DNA from: Porogramme epimiltina | Taxonomy: Eukaryota > Basidiomycota > Agaricomycetes > Polyporales > Polyporaceae | DNA: 38,405 nucleotides | Assembly (NCBI GenBank): GCA_900155495.1 | Contig: FTLJ01000023.1 | Coordinates: 1 to 38,405, forward strand | Reading direction: 5' to 3' | Part shown: one piece after another, positions 34,587 to 38,405 of the stretch | Layout: each line of letters begins with the position of its first letter | Numbering within the stretch: position 1 is the stretch's first letter | Position numbers and translations under genes: made by a program | Notes under the pieces: model-generated | What the model saw: only the letters and a program-made list of their open reading frames with translations | Database searches by the model: none | Told to the model about the DNA's origin: nothing

Positions 34587-35959
34587 GAAAGTGTAAGAAG
34601 CCGGTCTTAGGGTTGAGTTTATGCGCATTTTTGTATAGAGCTCTAATGCGCACACCACAATTTAATGAGCACTTTGGAACTCCACATATTGTGATGCGAG
34701 TGTTTGGGCGATGATGGAGAGCGCCACGCCCTGCGACTGCCCGAAACCTACCACCGAAGATTCGGATGGATGTCGTCACCTCCTTCGGTGCATGTATACA
34801 TCAGGCACAGATCTTACGTGAGTAGCCCACACATTCTATCATCGAGACCACGACGATGACGCATCTGGCACCGACATGTCCGATGGGTACAGCACCCGCT
34901 GAAGTTATTTATTAAGTGCATAGCACTCCTAGTATACGTCCTTGTGAGGCATCCCGCAGGGTATTTGTGTCAGGACACATCGTATCAGGATATAGCAAAG
35001 AGTGCGCGTCTCGCAGGAGGGATGCCCATGTAGCATTCTGTCCCTGCAGCAGCGGATGCCCATCCGGGGATCCCATGACCTCGAGTCCCACGCTCTACAG
35101 AGTTTCTGTGGATTCTGTACCCTTACTCCGACTTCTAGAGGAGCGCTTGTAGGGCATTCCTCTTCCTTCACCCTCGCATTCTGCTTGCAATCGCCGGACA
35201 TGGGAAAGGCCGGCGAGCATCGACGCTGCTCCCGAACGTTATGCCGCGGCCATCGGAAGGCAGCCGCTTTGCTCCACCCACGATCAAGAAAATCTGCATA
35301 GAAGTAGATCTCTATCTCAAGGAACATGTATGTGCGCTGGTTGGCCCGGGGAGCCCGGCCGGTGTGTAGAGGGTTGTTCTTGAACTCCACTCACACGCCG
35401 TGGAGCTGATCGCCCGCCCGTCAGTACGTTCATCTGTCAGATGTTTCCACACCTCATGGCTCTGCGCTCATCTGCATCACTCCTGATAGAAGCCATGAGG
35501 ATATGTAAGATGCAGAAACGACCGGAAAGGTTGGGGGCTACGGGTGCAGTACGATGTCCGGTGAAAGCGTGGAGGTGAGGCCTGGGTTTCAACATGGAGC
35601 GGACCGGCAATAAATTCTTATTGTTATGTCGTGATGCCGAGAAGAACATAAAAATAGCAGCTTCCGGCTTGTACGACAGCGTCAACGTCGCGACGCGTTA
35701 TGGGGAGGAGGAAAACCTGAGTCCTCTGGCCGCACGATGCACGCGCACGCGCGAAACGTACATACCATGTACATCGTATGTCGGATATCAAAGACGCTAC
35801 AAAGTAGGCTACTCAAAACATACAACCACGTACACGCATTGTTACATCATCTTCCATTTGAAAAACTCCAAAAGCCAATTAGACCTGAAGGCTTCGCGAA
35901 ACCAAGCAACGTCCAATGAAAAGGGGTTGGGGGAGAGGGGGGGGATAAGGGGTATATCA
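34587..35959. other. Convergent intergenic region, 1.4 kb
   Basis: This stretch is between the MFS gene (+) and the DUF6534 gene (-), both ending here. Open frames at 34929-35390 (-) and 35594-36196 (+) have no family features, and the second is largely antisense to DUF6534 exons and intron. I see no repeat or RNA gene. Confidence 0.4.
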
Positions 35960-38310
35960 TCAGGCAGCCTGCGCGATGGTGTCGGACTCAGAGTCCTCAA
36001 GCGGGCCCGCCGCGTCCGCCTCAAAGGGGTAGTCAGGCGGTCTGAATGCACCGGCGTTCTACAGCACTTCGGTCAACGAAGCGAAACGAAGATTGAGCTA
36101 GTGCGGCGCACCTTCGCCTTCGACGGGTACACTGCATCCGAGGTGGTACTCGTGACAATATGCACGACGGGTCCGGGCCGTGCTGAGACGACCTGAGGCC
36201 ATTTGAAGCCGTGTGCGTGAAAGGGTGCGTTGGGTCAACCGGGAGTAGTGAGCGCATGCGTAGATGTGTTGGAATGCCGAGCCGCGACCGACGAGGCATG
36301 CGAGGTGGAGGAGGTTGATCGGGAAGCCGGGCCGGATCGGACCGGGACAGGCGGCAAATAGGGTAAAATATTAGACGATCGAGGAACAGGCACCACGGAT
36401 TTTGTCGGGCGAGACGTTGGCGTCGACAGTGATGGGGAGATTGGAAGTTGGAGATGGCGAGGCAGAAAGCAGTGTCAAAGACAAAAGTTAATCGTGAGTC
36501 TCCTGCGTCGCGGGTAGGTGAGATAAGTAGGGGCGCACCTGCGACTCCTTGCCATCGCTGAAGTTGAGCGCGGAGGTGTGGCGCGGGCCGCTTCGCAAAG
36601 GTATCGAGACGTCGTCGGTGTCCATACCGCGACCGCGATGAGATTGGCGGAAGTTGAGCCTGGGTAAGGAGGGCACAACTGCATGAGCACTACGAAGACA
36701 ACTGTTACAGCGTAACCGTGCTTACGTTGCCAAGAGGGAGTTGGCGTATACTGTGTGTATGGGTGAGGCAAAATCCACCATGCTCGAAGACTATACACGT
36801 ACATTTGCTCAACAGGAGATGCACGGAGAGGAAGATCATGTTGTCGGGCATAGCGCTGAACGTGACGATGACGATAATCCCGACAATACTAGTCAGCGCC
36901 CCGTTATTGACAGTCCAGTATGTGATCTTGTCGAGCACCTATTCGTCAAGGCAACGTTCAGCTCTTTGCATTACATGCTAAGACAATCTTAACTCACATT
37001 GTCCAACCTATCGAGAAAAGAAGGTATCCAACGAAGGTTATAAGTATAGGTAAGGAATGCGGAGATTCTGCTGCCTACCGACTAGAGAGGATGTCAGCAA
37101 GTGCAACATCGCGTGACCATTCGTGGTTACTCACTGGTTGAAACCGGCTTTATGACCCCTAAGGATGTACACCAGTGCGACGGTGATGATACAATCGGCG
37201 AGGGTTCCAGCGCCAAGACCTGTTCCTACGAGCGCGCTTATCTTCTGAGGAAGGAGCGCGAGGTTCTTGAGCACGAAGCTATTGTTTCGACATAAGCAAC
37301 GCCATGAGTAGTGTAAAGCCTAGTATACTCACATTTTCGCAGTGACAACTGAATAAAGAAGAGTCGTCAGAAAAGCGCCGGCCAAAAAAGATCAGGCACC
37401 TACTGCATCCGAAGACCAGGCGGAGGACGGAGAGAGACAGCTGTGAAAATGGCCGATAAGTTAGAAGGCACGTCGTGTTGGACACAGGGACACCCACAAT
37501 GAACGTGACGAGGAACCAATTCCTTCCACCCACTACGAGGAAAATGAGTTCTCCCGTTGGACGACACAAGCCTGGAAGGTGGACCTACTAATGAAGACCC
37601 TACGTGCATAGAAGCAATGAACTATAACTGTGATGATCGCCTGCATGTGGCGCGTCAGCTTCCTATCGTCGCGAAGCAAAGGGCGGACGGTGACGCACCG
37701 TGAGGACGATCGTAATCTGGGGACGCAAATCCCGAAATCAGCGTGAGCCCCTGAGGGCCTAATGCGGAAGACAGCCCACGCACATCGAAACTCCTATGGA
37801 AACAAGCCAGGTGTCAGCGTTCATGGAGGGTGTGCCCAACACGCGATGGATGACGTACCATACAGAGTCGTCCAGAGCGGGACGGTTGTCGAAGTTGAGA
37901 ATGAGGTAGTAATAGATCATATGCCAGCTAAGTGTGACATGCGCCGTGTCCAGGAACCTGGTTGGATGGAGAACGAAGGTCAACAATAGCACATGTATTG
38001 AGGGCTTTCCTACACACAGAAGTGACCAGACCTGTTGAAGACGGCGTTCAGAGGATTGTATCTCAGAAGATTACAGACTGTTCTGCTCACCGTAGCACGC
38101 GTCCACCATGGATCCTTCGGGAAGCGAGTGAAGTAAAGGTATGTCTGCATGGTGGTGATCCCGAACCCGCTGAAGACGACGCCATGGCATGACGAAAAGA
38201 TGGAACACAGTCAAAATCGGACATCGCGTGGGGAAGAATGAAACGCACACCGCGGTGATGAGCACCCCCAGCAGGAGCGCGCCGACAGTGACGTTCAAGT
38301 CAGTAGGCAT
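35960..38310 (-). CDS. DUF6534-type 7-TM membrane protein
   Basis: Seventeen exons on the minus strand: 38310-38249, 38169-38091, 38031-38018, 37957-37859, 37793-37784, 37716-37699, 37640-37589, 37532-37498, 37440-37404, 37348-37333, 37278-37135, 37007-36998, 36938-36803, 36750-36726, 36659-36539, 36192-36112, 36058-35960; 345 aa, every junction in phase. Family marks are GALLLGVLITAVGFGITTMQTY, LDTAHVTLSWHMIYYY, DSVWSFD, VHCFYARRVF, NWFLVTFI, GTGLGAGTLADCIITVALVYILR and the DUF6534 end segment DKITYWTVNNGALTS ... LSKLYANSLLATLN, followed by an acidic tail (GPLEDSESD). The function of this large basidiomycete family is unknown. Five internal exons are 10-18 nt. The last-but-two exon joins across a 346-nt intron; if that intron stays, translation stops at 36488 and the protein has 302 aa. 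Confidence 0.82.
36193..36538 (-). other. Long intron with AG-free zone
   Basis: Intron 15 of the DUF6534 gene, 346 nt against about 45-120 nt elsewhere in the gene. The donor is GTGCGC at 36538 and the acceptor CCTCAG ends at 36193. From 36499 down to 36195 (305 nt) the transcript strand has no AG dinucleotide. A branch-like GATTAAC lies at 36493-36487, about 45-50 nt from the donor and just inside the AG-free zone. The TAA in it is also the stop codon of the unspliced form. Confidence 0.7.
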
Positions 38311-38405
38311 GTTCCGTAGAGCGTCCTTAGGCGTGAACAGTAGGCGCAAGGTGGAAGGGGCGGGGGCGGGCGGGAGGCGCAGACGCGCGGAAAGTCCTGC
38401 TCTTG

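Noticed and set aside
34929..35390. A 153-codon minus-strand frame
   Set aside because: No family resemblance, and it lies between two 3' ends with no promoter-like sequence.
35594..36196. A 200-codon + strand open frame
   Set aside because: It overlaps the last DUF6534 exons and the AG-free intron in antisense, and the translation has no recognisable domain. It carries the + strand complement of splice signals rather than coding features.
36033..36299. An 88-codon minus-strand frame rich in Arg
   Set aside because: It lies mostly within the long intron and runs in a different frame from the family-matching exons. The lack of AG also removes TAG stops, which explains its length.

Overview
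This window reads as nuclear DNA of a filamentous basidiomycete, most likely an Agaricomycete (mushroom or polypore). Genes are split by many short GT-AG introns, mostly about 45-75 nt. The families are typical of that class: BTB/POZ paralogs, a YVxQxLxGD-type multipass membrane protein, a DUF6534 membrane protein, secreted type-B carboxylesterases and an ACS-family MFS permease. Gene models were built by hand from splice signals and frame continuity. Exon coordinates are given in each entry.

Layout. 0.6-9.1 kb: four BTB/POZ genes (582-1658 +, 4892-6139 +, 6543-7776 +, 8035-9142 -), interrupted by a multipass membrane protein gene (2859-4479 +). 9.8-14.7 kb: a cluster of related three-finger C2H2 genes. 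It holds a decayed tandem duplication (9835-10891) and two better preserved minus-strand genes (11199-12323, 13967-14741). 14.7-17.3 kb: mostly intergenic, with a short interstitial telomere-like repeat near 15990. 17.3-25.1 kb: three paralogous secreted type-B carboxylesterases with complete Ser/Glu/His triads and nine introns at matching positions (two +, one -). 26.3-30.6 kb: a convergent pair, an OAC1-type mitochondrial carrier (+) and a 2-isopropylmalate synthase (-). 32.3-34.6 kb: an ACS/allantoate-permease-like MFS transporter with 15 introns. 36.0-38.3 kb: a DUF6534 membrane protein (-) with 16 introns.

How the genes work together. The clearest functional link is LEU4-OAC1. Isopropylmalate synthase makes alpha-isopropylmalate, and the OAC1-type carrier is known in yeast to move oxaloacetate and alpha-isopropylmalate across the inner mitochondrial membrane. 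The other clusters look like local family expansions.

Most unusual signals: (1) a long 346-nt intron in the DUF6534 gene whose last 305 nt before the acceptor contain no AG at all, a textbook-like but extreme AG exclusion zone; (2) an isopropylmalate synthase whose C-terminal half, including the leucine-sensing domain, appears duplicated in tandem; (3) the LEU4-OAC1 neighbourhood; (4) micro-exons of 10-18 nt; (5) a C2H2 family with a non-standard third finger. I found no CRISPR array, no intact transposon and no credible intact tRNA or rRNA gene.
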